Assembly (NCBI RefSeq): GCF_047495875.1
Contig: NC_092460.1
Location: 10,592,520 to 10,656,519, forward strand
DNA: 64,000 nucleotides
Reading direction: 5' to 3'
Source: Pithys albifrons albifrons
Taxonomy: Eukaryota > Chordata > Aves > Passeriformes > Thamnophilidae
The position numbers were made by a program, and so were the translations under genes. The notes beneath the pieces were generated by a model, which saw nothing but the letters and a program-made list of their open reading frames with translations, was not told the origin of the DNA and did not search any database. Shown here one piece after another: positions 34,113 through 47,500 of the stretch. The stretch's first letter is position 1. Each line of letters opens with the position of its first letter.

Positions 34113-37100
34113 AGTAAAACTGCATTTATGATGTTTGGCTCATTTCCTAGGATTACTTGGAACTTTGAAAGCTGTAATTCTTGATGTTGACAGCTCTCCC
34201 TCCCTCCTGGGGCAGTGTGGTTAAGCCAATCGATACATGATTAAAATAAACAGCCCCTTGATCAAACTTTTGGCTTTAGTGCAAGTCTTTCTGATTGGCT
34301 GAAGAAAAAGCCTTTATGTTTGGCTTTAAGTTCATTCTGCTTCATTGAACAAGATACTTGTGTTTTCTGAAAATAATATCGCTCCCTTTATTGCACACAC
34401 TGCCTCTCTTTTTGAAAGTGTCTCTAAAAATTCCCTGAGCTACAGCTCACTGTTCTGTCTTCAACACACTCCTCTTTTTCTGATTACTTTTCCCTGGGTA
34501 TAGGTGGTTATTTAAGCATCTATTTATTTTTTCTTTCTTCTTTCTCAGTCTTCTCTTCAACTTTCTTCATCTCCCTTCTCACTCCTTCATAATTTCCTTT
34601 TCTTTTACTAGGACACTCCTGTTAGTCTTCTAAGATTGACTGGAAAATCTGATACTGAAAATTTTCTAGGAGCAAAATACACCTTTTTATAAAGCTGAAG
34701 TCTATTCTAAAAGGAAAGCCCAGGGCTTAATGCAATTTCTTTTTCATCAGTTGTGGTCTGGACAAAAGATATCTTTTTTCCCTACATGCTTTTTTCTTGC
34801 TGGTGTTTCCATTCATGCTCTTCAAATAGGCACCATGTCACTGCACTGAGCTGTTATAAAATCCTGCATCTTTGCTCAGATTTCAGCAGCAGAAAATCTG
34901 CAGTCACATAATACTCTAGATGCTCATTTTGTTCTACTTATTTATGTCAAAGAACAAAGCAGTTACAACTAAACCCAGAACAGGAGGAAATTAAAAACTA
35001 CTTTCCAGTTGTGTGGGGTGGAAAGGAGGAAAATGAATACCCACAAACTCCAATGGATTTCAGAGGGAACATGACCCTGACTCTAAACAGAGGTTGATGC
35101 AACGATAATGCTTCCCAGCCTCAGTGCGTGAGCCTGATTCTTCAGGGAGATGGCCCAGGGCAGTCCTGGCCCCCACAGTGGTGAGTGAGGAAGGGAGGCA
35201 CAGAGCATGAGAGGCAGTGAAGTAAAACACTGGCACACTGAGTCACACTGGTTATGAGTCTGTCCTCCTGAAATCCTCTGTGAGCACAGTGAGAAACACA
35301 GTGGTATCCCAGTGAGAAACCAAGCATCCTGCCCTAGAGACCCATGCTCTGTCCCTTTCTTAAAGAAGGAAGTCCAGGGGTGACTCCTGCAATGACAACC
35401 ATGAGGAAGAAGAGCATGCAAGTAAGGATTGGCAGAGGCAGAGAGAATGAAGGGCAACTGCTGATCCTTTGTACATCATATTGGTAATTATGTGCAGGAA
35501 AATAATCAGTTAAAACTTGGTTTTGTTCACATGAAGCCAACTGCTGACCTAATTTAATGCCTTTGGGTATGCCAGCTCACAGCCTCTCGACTGTCAATAG
35601 GCTGGAAAAGCAGCACCAGCTCCCTGCTGCTGTCCCTGCCTGCTCCCTCTGCTCTACCAGCTCTGCCTCTATGAAAGTGGAAAAACATTATTTACAGGGT
35701 GATACCACCTTTTGAGGCCCTTGTCCTTATGACAGGGCCCTTAAGAAAATGCAGGAGTGTATCCATGTGGTGTGGCAAGTTCATGGTTTTCCAAGTAAGA
35801 TGGGAATTATCCAAGAAGATTCAACGAGCTGTGAACATCCTCGACTCTCCAACTACCTTGTACCATGCAGTTACACACCTTTTGACCGAAGGAACAAACG
35901 TAATTTGTTTTCAATTCTGAAGGTCTGCCATTGAGTGGATTGCAATGCTCTAGCAAGTCCTTGTGCCAATTAAATTAGTTCTATTGCCACAAATAAATGG
36001 CATCAAAATCAATACGGGATGCCCTTCATCCTGCTATGAAAAAGCCGAAAACCTTAAAGCTCACAAAGCTTATGAACTTGAACTGTCAGTGGTGTACACT
36101 GTGCCTATTGAATTTTTTGCATGTGATTAATAGCATATTGATCCCGTGTGACACTTCTGCAGGGCACTTATAACACATGATAATGTCACACAGCAACCTC
36201 TGTGTGCTATGATAAGATAGTGGTACCCCAGTGCAGGAAAGTATAAAGTAGCCATTTAGCAAAGCAAATGTGCAATAAAATGCATGAATTACTTATTTCA
36301 AAGTAATTTTTTCTTGGGGATAAATCACTTTACTCTCATCTGGTTTTTCCCCAACTAATTCTAAATTTAACCTTACATTTACTGAGTTTACCAATGCTAA
36401 TTTTCAGGGCTTTCTCGTAATTGAAGATTACTTGGCTTTTTCCGTATGTTTTCTAGGTAAAAAACATAATGTTATACATACATGTATAAAATAACATGCT
36501 TTTGGAAAAACAAGTAGTGTCTTCTATATCCAGTAATGGCTTTGATCACCTGTTGCTATATCTGCCTAGGCCACCTCCACACAAAGCTGGAGTTGTATTT
36601 TTATTGCCTCTATCCATTCATCTTAACCTAAACAACAACTGAGGACAGATTTCCATCCCACCTGTGGCAGCTGTTTAAACATGTCACACAGCACCTTATT
36701 GCCACAAATCTAGATCATCACACCATTGGTGGAAGAGAACAATCCTTTCTTCTTTGTTCCCTTGCCCCATCTGCAAAACACCTGATTTTTTTTTTTTTCT
36801 AGAACACAGTAATGGTAGGAAGAGTTGTGCAACACAGCACACCGTGGGTGGAAAACAGCCAGCCAACCTGCACCAGGAAAACAGCTATTACATGCACGCA
36901 ACTGCAGTGTTAGTCCCATTAAAGGGCTATAAAATCGGAGCAGGTCACAAAGCCCTGAGGGCTGGATCATGAGCACTAAAACTTAATGGTAAGAGTGAGC
37001 TACTTCTGATTTTAGCCTTGACTTCTCCTCCATGTTGGCAGTAAATATCAGCAAAAATATGATTCAGTGACAGAAATGAGGTGTAATCCTTTAAGATGTG

Positions 37101-40030
37101 GAGCAACAATCCTTGCTGCTGAACCAGGGTACTCAGGTGACCGGGGTGCTCGGCCAGGGCACCACTACTCACAGGCCTTTAGGCATCTGAGATTTCCTAA
37201 GCAACCTGAGGTTTTATTTACTGTTGTCGTTTTCTTTCCTTCAAGTAAAGAAAAAGGAACAGAAACTTTAAGCATATGAAGTTTCACACAGGAAATGAAA
37301 TTGAAACCACTGATACGGCAGTGCAGAACAGCGTGTGGGGGGTTCCGCAGAGGATATGCTAAAAGAAGAAGTGGCAAAGCTGGTGAATAAGCTCACAGAG
37401 AGCACAGCTTTGCAAAACAGGTTGGTGAACTGTAGACTTTCACACACACAAAAAAGCAAAGCTCTGTGGACACTATATTTATTTGCTTTCATGCAGCTGG
37501 TGCCAGGTGCTGGCTTGCACGGCTGGACAATGGCCTGTTTTGTTTAATCCCAGAACAGCTTTGGCTCCATTTCCAGCTGCAGTTCTGTCCTCTCAGCTTC
37601 CATGGCCATCCAGAGCCACTCACCATACTCCTGGAGGGCATTTGAGAAGGAACACTGCTATGACCTACATGCCTCTCAATGGACATTATTTGATCAAAAA
37701 TGACAAGTTTTTGATCACTACCCATCTGCTTTGAAGTTCTGAGTTGGAAGTAAAACTTTTGGTATTGACCACTTAACCAATATGCTTTTAAATATCATGT
37801 GATTCAGACAAATTCTCAAGCAGAGGTGTATTTTCAGTTCACTTTTGTCAAGGCCTCTGACACCAGCTTTCACAGACTGAGATCAGTGCTTGTTTTTGTC
37901 ATGAGATATGAAAACCAAACAGTACCAGAACAAATACTTCACTTTTCCAAGGAAACTGACACATAAACCACTACTGCATACCATGGTCTGCAAAGTGCAG
38001 AGCACACACCAAGCACGAACAAAACCCACACACTACTTTGGACAAAAGCCACACAGAATTCACTCTGGAAGTGCTGCCTCCAAGGGGAATTTTGTAAGAG
38101 CAAAGGCTGACTCCGACACAAGAAACAAGTATCTGCAGTCCCATCTTTATACCAGGGTCAATCCCATTGGCTACAGGTACTTGTTTTGCTGTTGGCTTTT
38201 GCAGGTAAGCTTCCCCAAATACCGTATGACAATACAGAAACAGCCTGAGTATTTTTCTCCACCTCTTATCTTTTCAAACAAATGCCAGTTGATGCGTTTG
38301 CAGGTCGCTTTTAGACCTACCTTGACTACTGTAAATGTAACTTACTCCTGTTACCAGCTCAAAGCTGAACAGTTGAGGATTTTTCTTAGTGCAGTTTCAT
38401 CTCAGCAAATATGCTTACTTAGATACCAATATGGCACATTAACCTTTAATATTTAAAGCCGTTTTCATCATGACTACAATTGATTTTCATTATTTGCTAA
38501 TTATGAACAGGTGACAAACTGTTTGCAGTTCCACTATAAACAATGGGCACCTGACAAACAGCTGAGATAGCAGCAAAAATACTCCATATATAAACTAATG
38601 GTAGAAAGTGAGAGACTTCGTTTACTTGGCTGAATTTTTCTAAGTGACTACAAGAGCTACATGAACTTGTGGTAGTTTTGCAGAAGGAGAAACCTAGGTG
38701 ATTCAAAGTCAGATATATTACTTTAAATTCCAGATATGAATATTATCTGCCTATTAAATCTGACTTGCAATCTATTGCTTGTATGCTGCACAAAGAGTAT
38801 AGGAGAAGGGACCTCCAACCCTACAAAGCAACAGCACCTTCCATTACTATATTCCCCCTATATGCCACAATGCCTTTTTCACATTTGCAAGAGCAGTACT
38901 GTGCATCATCTAAGGAGGAGCTATATGAGGAGAGAGTAATTGATACAGTTACAGAAAAGGGAGGGTAGTAACTAAAGCAAGCCTGTCCTTGATTTTAGAA
39001 TCTCGCCTTGCTTAAAAAGGGATAACAAAGGCTTTTGGTTGCTCATATTTAAGTCTTTCCTCAATCCACTATGGTAGCCCCATTTATAAACTTTACTTTT
39101 GATAAAGCCTGATGGGAAATAAGGTGTTTGCACAAGCAATATACTTCTTGCTGACAAAGGAGAAATAGTGAAAAAAGTACCTTATCTTGTCAGACTTGAA
39201 AAAGCAACTCTATGAAACTATTCTCATATTTCTTTATCCTAGCAAGGGATTTTTGAGGGTTTTTTTTCTCCCACTAGAACAGCTAGATCATTGTTGAAAA
39301 TTCCCTATGCTGCTATGGTGAATCTGAGTGTGATTTTGCTTTCCTTCAGCACAATTAAAATAACATTATTTTGACAAAGGGTGTTTTTTGGCCCGTGTAT
39401 GGGCCAACCCATGAAAATTTGCTACCCAATCGAGCTCGTAGATGCCCCTCTGCACGTCCGAAGCTCTCTGGCAGACAGCTGCAGGGCTGGGAAGGCGTTT
39501 AGCTGAGGAGCAGATGCTCTGTGCAGCATTAACTCCCTCACGTGGTTACAGCCGCATGAGGAAACCAGCACGTAATGGCACAGCAAAGGCTGTTGGTGAC
39601 TCACTAAATCCTAAACACCCCAAAGCTCTCTCTCCAAGGCTGCTGGAGAATGGCATTTGTAACTGAAAGGGGAAAAAAGGTGATCTTTACTTTTTAAATA
39701 CTTATTGTCCTGATATAATTATGCACCAAACCCTTCAACTGATAACTTCAATTGGCACTTACTGAAGATTGGAAGAGAACTTCAGTGAAATCCTGGTAAA
39801 AATTCCAAGTAATTTCAGAGATACCCAAATTTCACCTACAAATCTCTCCTGGGCTCACCATTTACATCTTGATTTTGTTCCTATGTGAGTAAAACCACTG
39901 TCACCTCACTGACCTTCAGGAGGTTGCTCCTGTGCTATGCTGGTATGAAGGAGTGACAATGACAGGGAGTGAGGAGTTAATGACATGCACAGCACCATGG
40001 CTGAATCAGAACAGGAACTGGGTATTAAAC

Positions 40031-40241
40031 AGAACCATAAAGTAATTCTGGTCAGAAGGGATTTCTCGAGGTCATGTAGCCCAACCTCTTGTTCAAAGAA
40101 GGGCCAACATCAAAATAAGACTGGTTTGCTGATGGCCTTATCTGGTTAACCTCTGAAAACCTCAATGAGTGGAGACCACACAATCTCTGTGCAACCCATC
40201 CTATTGCTTCACTGCTCTCAGGGTGAACATTTTTTCCATAT
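40031..40241 (-). mobile_element. CR1 LINE 3' fragment, minus orientation, decayed
   Basis: The plus strand shows the reverse-complement CR1 3'-region landmarks in order: ttctggtcagaaggga, gaggtcatgtagcccaacc, ttcaaagaagggccaac, a gtttgctgatggcctt block, ggagaccacacaatctctgt, gcaaccc, and ctctcagggtgaacattttt. In CR1 these occur, on the strand opposite to its mRNA, as the end of the ORF2 region and the 3' UTR. It is therefore a 5'-truncated copy whose sense strand is minus. Divergence from the consensus I remember is substantial, so it is an old insertion. CR1 is the dominant LINE of birds and reptiles. Confidence 0.85.
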
Positions 40242-43200
40242 AAACAATCTGCATTTCTCTACCTGACACAGAAAGAAGATGAGGAGGAAAAGGGAGGAGG
40301 ATTAACACAAAATGACAACATGAAATGGAAGGCTCAATCTTCATATTCTGGTGCTGCATGCATACAATACAAGCAGTTTGAAAGCAAAAGATACTGAGGG
40401 GGTGTGAGGTGAGGGACAAATAGGTAAGCTCCAGGTTAAGTACAAAACAAGCATCAGTCCCTGGTGGCAGCATATCAGACAATACTCATTTTACTGTCAG
40501 AGGAAAATATATTCCTTTAAGAAAACCAAAAAAAACCCCTTCTGAGTGCTCCAGTGCATGCCAAACAATTATTGCTTTCCACAATGTGTCCTGTGACTCA
40601 CTGTGCCACAATGAATTGGCATATGGTGCTCATTCAGGGTATATAACTCACACATTAGCTCTGAAGAGCTAATAGTTACTTGGACTGTGGTTAATTTGGG
40701 GGGGGTTTAATTTCCTCACGGCAATGCAATAAATGTCATGCTTATTACTGTATTATTATTATTTAAAAAAATGTTTTTAGTGGCAGGCAAGTGTCATTAA
40801 TGCCTGAAATCTCTTGTATGCTATGAAAATCAATTCAGACAAACTCTGGCATGCGAAAGCGCATAAATAATTGGTAAATACTACCTGTGGTCTTCTGGGT
40901 CCAGATTTGTCTGATGCCAAGAGCAATCAACTCCTTTTTGGCTGCAAAGGATAGGAGGGCACTCAATACCTTGCAGAAGGCACTCAGTACCTGGCAAAAA
41001 TCAAGCTTTCTGTGTGCCAGCACCCCGTGAAAGAGCAAACCTTAGCACGTGAACAGAAATGGTTCTCTTTTCTTGCAAGGGAAGGCAAACTCCTAGAGAG
41101 ACACAGAGCCAGCTCTCTGGAGGGTGATGAATACTCTTCCTCTTTGGAAATATATGGTTACTTTGATTAAAAAAGAGCTTTAACTCTCTTATTGAAAGAG
41201 ATATAAGAAGTTAAAAAGTATCTGTCTTTCACTGAGTCTGCCCAAGAGCAGAAGTAGACTGAAAATCCAGTTTTTATCATGGAGATGCTTAAAATCAAGG
41301 ACTGAGCAGTGGCAAAACTGTGTGTGATTACAATAAACTTCTGTAGTCAAGATTACTCAAATGAGCCCAGGCTGCACCACGACTTTGAGTATGACCAAGA
41401 GAACATGACTTCAGAGCGCTAACAGAGCTTTCCACTGTAGGGATATGATTTAATGGGGGTAAAAATCCTGTATAGGCAAGGTCTACCTAACACTTGTATA
41501 CATTTGACCCAAGTCCATTGGACCCAGTGCTATTCATTAGTAAAGGTGGATGAGTAAAACAGAAGTGGACCACTGGGATTTCGCCCACATAGGGACTCAG
41601 AACTACAGCAGAAGTGCTATGGGTTTCAAAGTCAGCAGGACTGACTCCTGATAAAGGGGGTCTGACTTTCAACATTATTTGCACAACAACAAAGCAATAG
41701 CAATGCTACTGGAATCAACAAAGCTATGCTGGAATAACATCAGTTGAAAATTAGATCCTGAATTTGTATGTCTTTGAGCTAATTTCACAGGTATCAAACA
41801 ACACTAACATCTCGAAATGTGACTTGGAAGGAGAACATAAACAAACATCTCTGTCTACAGCTCTATTGCTCCCTGATCCCCAAGGAGGCAATTATTCCCT
41901 CAGCGGTGTTCTGTATAGCCCAAATGCAATGATTGCCAATATAAATATTTTGTTCCCGTGTTTGTGCTTTAGAAAAGGTAAATTTGGACTCTGTGGTCTC
42001 AGGTTTTCTCTTCAGTGTTTATTACAACAGGTCCCAGATAGCGATCAGAGAATATGGTCATGACCTTAGCGTCATTGGTGACGGCAAATAAGGACTTGCT
42101 CCACCTATTTTCTCACCTTGCATCTCCTGAACTGTTTACTGGTGTGGGAGAGAGCTGAAATCATGCCTGAATGAAAGACAGCCAGCATATGACTTACAGT
42201 CTTTCATTGCTACTCTGTAGGTTCTTTGGTAGTCACCACAAAATATTCACCATCTCCTCAGAAATATCTTTCATTTATTAAAACATTTATTGGGTCTCAC
42301 TCACCTACATTCCTCTAGGAACGTACTCAAGAAAGAACTAAAGAACATAAAAACTAAATAGAGCTCTGTCATATTCATTTGTCAAAATCCTCATTTCAGC
42401 CAAGGAAATAAAACCAGCATTTAGGTTATAACCACCTTCTCCTCAACACAAAGATCCTCCTGCCAGAGAAGGAAATGCTGCTCTTGTCCAGATCCCAAAC
42501 ATTCATTCTCTTGTTGGCTAATTCATGACAGTGTTAGCTAGATTTTCATTATTGAGTATTATTTGTAGCTGCTGTTTTCATGAAGCAGCTGTAATAAACA
42601 AGTGAGATTTATGTTTCTTTTTAAAATGCTTGAAATAACTAGTGCTGTTAAATTTAGACTCTGAAATAACCTACTGTTTTCTCTGTTTTTTCAATACAGA
42701 AGCTACAAAGCAATCTACCACCACCAGCGGGGCCTGGGCCAGAACAGTGCACATACCATATAACAGCCAAAATGTGTTTTAAATGAGGAAATAATCTAAG
42801 TTCTCCAAACAACCTTTTAAAAGTAAATGATGGTTGTACTGAATGAAACATTTTAACAATTGTGCTGTGTGTTATTCTTCTCTAGCCTAAATGCAAACAA
42901 GACTTTGTTTTATTCCTGTTCATTTCTGTACGGGTTCAAATAGGCACCCTGGACCTGGACCGTGCTGGTAAGACCAATGGAAAGCAGAGCCAATACTGAG
43001 ATCCAGACCCAGATCAGAATTTTGCTGCTCACTTCCTAGTTTGATGATTTATACTGATGATTTATACTGCATCTAAAGTCCTGACCTGCATCAGACATTC
43101 AAATACCAAACTCGGAGCTTGTGGTTTGCCCTCATCTCTGCATCATTTACTTTTACCACTCACTGCCCCTCAACCACAGCTTGCTGTATTGACAGTCCAG

Positions 43201-44279
43201 ATACTTATTTAGAATAAGTAAACACGATGCCCCCTACAACCCAACTTGGCCTTTTTCCCAGCCAATGCTGCATTTCAGAGCCTAATCCAACAAACCTGCT
43301 TCATGACAACACTAAACAAACACACTCTAAAAAGCTTTTCACTCATAGTTGGGGGGTTTTTCGTTGGTCGATCAGTTCTGTGACTCATCACCCTGACAGT
43401 ATTTTTCTTGGTGTGAGTGCCACCACCTCGGCAGTCCAGATTTCCTCAGTGCATGGGAAAGACAGGATGAAATACCAGGGGCCATAATAGAACTTGGCAT
43501 TAGCAGTTCTACAAGAGGGGACTGATGCCGAGTAGACATTCAGATCACTACAATCCCAGAGGAGGTGAGGAAAAGATGATCTGCTGTGGGAAAGACCACA
43601 TCATGCCATGCATAGAAGAGATACAGACACAATATACTAATTCTATAAAGAGAAAAGGTAAAAATGAAGACAAGAAGAAAGCTAAACCAGTCAGTTTTTA
43701 CATTACGAACTTTTTTAACTGAAGGAAGGAAAAGTATATATACAAGAATGATGAAGCTGGGAAAGGAGTCCAAACCAACACGCAGAAGACAGTTTTAATA
43801 GCCATAAAAATATAAGTACTTCTTTGTTCTATACATAATAAATCAGTAACAACTTCTACCTTAATAATAAAATCCCAGGGCATTAAAATAAACAAAGCCA
43901 TACTGTCTTAAGTAATTCCTGGATAAAATAAGCAAATGCCACGCAATGGGATGGGGATTTAGTGCTAGGAATTATAAAGCTCCATATCTCCGGAGAGCAG
44001 TGACATTGCCTGAGGAGCAGCTAGCAAAGCCGTGAATCCAAGAAAGACCTAAAGGTGATTGCAGGTAAGATTAGCAAAGTAATAGAATTTCTCTTGTGAT
44101 GATACTGATTGATGCAGAAGGATCAAAGGCTAAGCTATTTCTGGATGTGTACATGGGAAGGGATGACACCGAAATCTAAAGCATAATGCTATGCAAAACA
44201 ACCACAGGGAACAAATTATGAGCTGTTCAAGTCTCCACAGATTAGAAAGAAGATAGAGAAATTAAAGGAAATACAAATA

Positions 44280-44505
44280 AGGACAATAAAAGTGATCTAA
44301 GGAGAGAGTAAGAGAGCTAAAATTAATATGTTCTATAAATGAGAAAACTCCTGGGCTGAGATCCAGCTATAAATACCTTCAAGGTACCGTGTGTAGAGGA
44401 AGGTAATTAATTAATCTAGCTCAAAAGATAGCAGGACAAGAAGCAATTGCTTGAATTCAGGAATGAAAAAATTCAGGATATATAGTAAGAAAAAGTTGTT
44501 TGAAG
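44280..44505 (+). mobile_element. CR1/L3-type LINE 3' fragment, plus orientation, highly decayed
   Basis: CR1-type ORF2 3'-end landmarks appear in sense order: gtgatctaaggagaga, agagagctaaaattaat, a degraded 'gagaaaactcctgggctgag', ataaataccttcaaggta, then agcaggacaagaagcaat, tgcttgaattcagg, attcaggatatatagtaaga and aaaagttgtttgaag. The block matching the conserved 'ggacaagaagcaatgg...' motif is the strongest part. Older than the copy at 40 kb. The exact left border is unclear and may extend to about 43.99 kb. Confidence 0.65.
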
Positions 44506-47500
44506 ACACACATCTGCTCACCAAGGGGGGACTCCCAAGGTGATAGCTAAGGTACACCTACTGTATGCAATCCAAAAGAGCTTGTGTAAGGAAGGAGCTC
44601 TGGGAAATTGTGGTCACAGCTTTCTGCTGTCCAAAGAGATCACCACAGTCCAAATTCCTGATCTTTTAGTCTTGTTCTTTATGGGTTATCTTAAAGACTG
44701 CTTTTCTATTTAAGAAAAACACAACACAACACCCCAACTATATATCCATGTAGTGACAACACATCTACACTAGAACTCAGAAATGGGGGTGTGCATCTCA
44801 GGTAATGGCAAACCTCTCTGACTCTCTTCTGGCCATTCAGTGTTGTTGGCAACATGAGTCTGTTGTGTGCCAGGCAGAAGAGTGTCAGCAAAAAAAAAAA
44901 AAAGTGCTGACCCAGACCTCAGATAATTCTGAGTACCTGAACATTGAGGTCAAATGCCAAAGTGGGAACCACATCTTGTGACTCATGGTCTTTCTCAGCC
45001 TTGTATAAAGACATCCTGCACAGAAGCTTTTTGTGTCACTGCATAAATGATGTACTTCGATTTATGATTAGCTGATAACCAGTGCTAGCAGTATTTAACA
45101 ACCCTCGGGAGCTCTAAATAGAAAATAATGAAGAAAATGAAAACCCCAAAACATTTGCAACAGACCTTACAATTTTCAATCACAAACGGGTACACACAAA
45201 TGTGAGGAATAAAAAAACCCAAGTACCATTACACCCTCCCTTAAACAAATCCCATCCCAACTGCACTCACCAATCGGGACTTCTGTCCCCTCCTCAATGT
45301 AGATGGGCAGTGGTGATTCCTCCATAGGATGAGGCACTGATGGAAAGTAATGAATTGTGGTAGTATTTGTCGCAAAGTGACTACAATAAGATGGTCCCTT
45401 TCTTATCATTACAACTACATATGACTGGTTACTATCAACATAGAGCCCTTTCTCAAAGTGGTCACCTCCTGTCACTGTGATTGGTTCAAGTCACAGTCTG
45501 AAGGGTTAATCTCGACTGAGAATTCACTGCCATAACAGTCAACCTGCTCTGAAAAGGGCCTGGGAGAGATCCCTATCCTGGATGCTTCACCACCCTGCCG
45601 TTTCATTATAGCCTTACTAATCCCATCCCTGGATTTTAACTCTCTTTTGGAAACTCACACAGTTGAAGAAGCCAAGGGGAGCCAATGCACAGACAGGTAC
45701 AAATAGAGTTATTGAGTCAAAGTCATAATATTTCATGCACAGAACCAGAAGAGAAAGGCTCTGATGCTCAAAGCTTGCCGTTAGCTGTTGAAAAGCCACA
45801 GCAGGTGATGGAAGGCAAATGGCCTCTGGACCACTGACTTTTCATCACTCATTTTGGAGTGTATGTATTGGACTTAAGAATTCCCAATTTCTTCTTTGTG
45901 ATACTGCAATCTCCAGGCAAAACTCTTCAGACCTGCACTGCAGGCTTATTCTGCAGTTTCCAGACACCATACAGTCACTGCTGTAGGGTTTTTCTTGTTT
46001 GAGTTCTTCTCTACTTGGGAGCTGCTTCTCTTAAAGGTGTTTTAGTTGTACTATTTCCCATTTATAATCTCTGGGAAGCATATCTTCATAGGATTTTCAA
46101 GAGATTTGAACTTCCTACACTAGAATGAAATAATACTGAGCTACAAATGTTGAAAATGGTCATACTCAAAAAGCTTTTCGATTTTTTCCTTCTCCATTAC
46201 CTTTTAAAAATTATGATGTACCTTTTCAAAGATACAAACACTTAACCTATTCTTAGCTATGATTCCCAGCTGCAGAGAAGGAGAATTCTTTAATCCTTTG
46301 TATGGTATCCTTCACTTACTACTGTATTTTTGGGAAGTTTTTTTGAAATATTGTCTTATGATATCTGTAAAACCAGCCAAAGAACCCTTGTGGTTTAAAG
46401 CTCTTAAATAAAGCATCTTACAATGTTTCTGCTAGCACCACAACCAGAATAAGGAGTGTTTTCAACAGATGTTTGACTAGGAACGAGTGTAATATAAAAC
46501 CCACCCCGGTGCTTTGTGGGATGCAAAAGGCTGCCAGTTCCCTGCCTTTACCTAAGCCCACCCCTTCCTCACGTGGAAGATGAAGGGAAGCACAGAGGAG
46601 AGGATGAGCAGAACACAGTTGCCTACAGAACTACTGTACAAGCCACAGAAGTCATGGTCTACCGGGACGCCTTGCGCAAGCCACTTTTATCTAGAAGCTG
46701 AACTAACATTCCAGCTCAACAATAGCAAAAAAACATTTGTTACCACATGGCATTTTGCTACATATTAACCAGCAGTTGCTATGCAAGCATAATGGAGTGC
46801 TGCAATTCTGAGATACATGTTATTTAAAAATAATAAAAAAAAAATGTTGACTTATGGGAAATCAGCCTGAGGTGAGTGCTCGTGGGCTTGCCATGCCACT
46901 GGACACAGTACATGCTTGGAAGTTATGCAAAGCAGGCCCTGCATTGGGAACAATGCAGTCATTTTTCTTGCTAAGCTAATTTTGCATAAAGGCAATGAGA
47001 GTCTTCATCTATGCAGCCCCTTAAAACATTTAATCCGATTCATTTACTAGGAAGCAATACCAGAGCAGAGCTTTCTATACTACTCAACAGTTTTCAAATC
47101 TGAGACCTGCAAAAAAGCAGGTCACTAGATGGTGTGGAAAAAAGCCTGTTGTATTTTTATGACATGCATCTTTCTCAGTCCCATGATTTAGCAGGCTCCC
47201 CCAGACCAAGCAGCTAGGCTGGAGCCAAATGCTTTCACAAAACATCTGCGAAAGTATTCACCAGTGGCTGGTGGCATCTATTCTAACTACAGTGGATATA
47301 CCCATAGGTTGTAGAAAAGGTCTGAAATACCTATACGCTATTTGAGGCCAAATACACGTATAAACGCTCTCTCTTACCCACACATATACAGGCACACACT
47401 AGTACACGTGCACGCAAACAAATGGCTCTATAGGCAGAACTTGGATTCTGTAGGATCCAAGGCAGAAAAGCTGACTTTTGTCACAGGGTTTAGGAATTAA

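Noticed and set aside
37908..38456. 182-codon plus-strand frame in intron 1
   Set aside because: Although long, the translation lacks any repeated, hydrophobic or catalytic pattern and there is no supporting splice or promoter signal. A transcript would be needed to reconsider.
47104..47123. 7-bp perfect hairpin with six-A loop considered as a structured RNA or terminator
   Set aside because: Too short and isolated in a eukaryotic intron; expected by chance at this scale.
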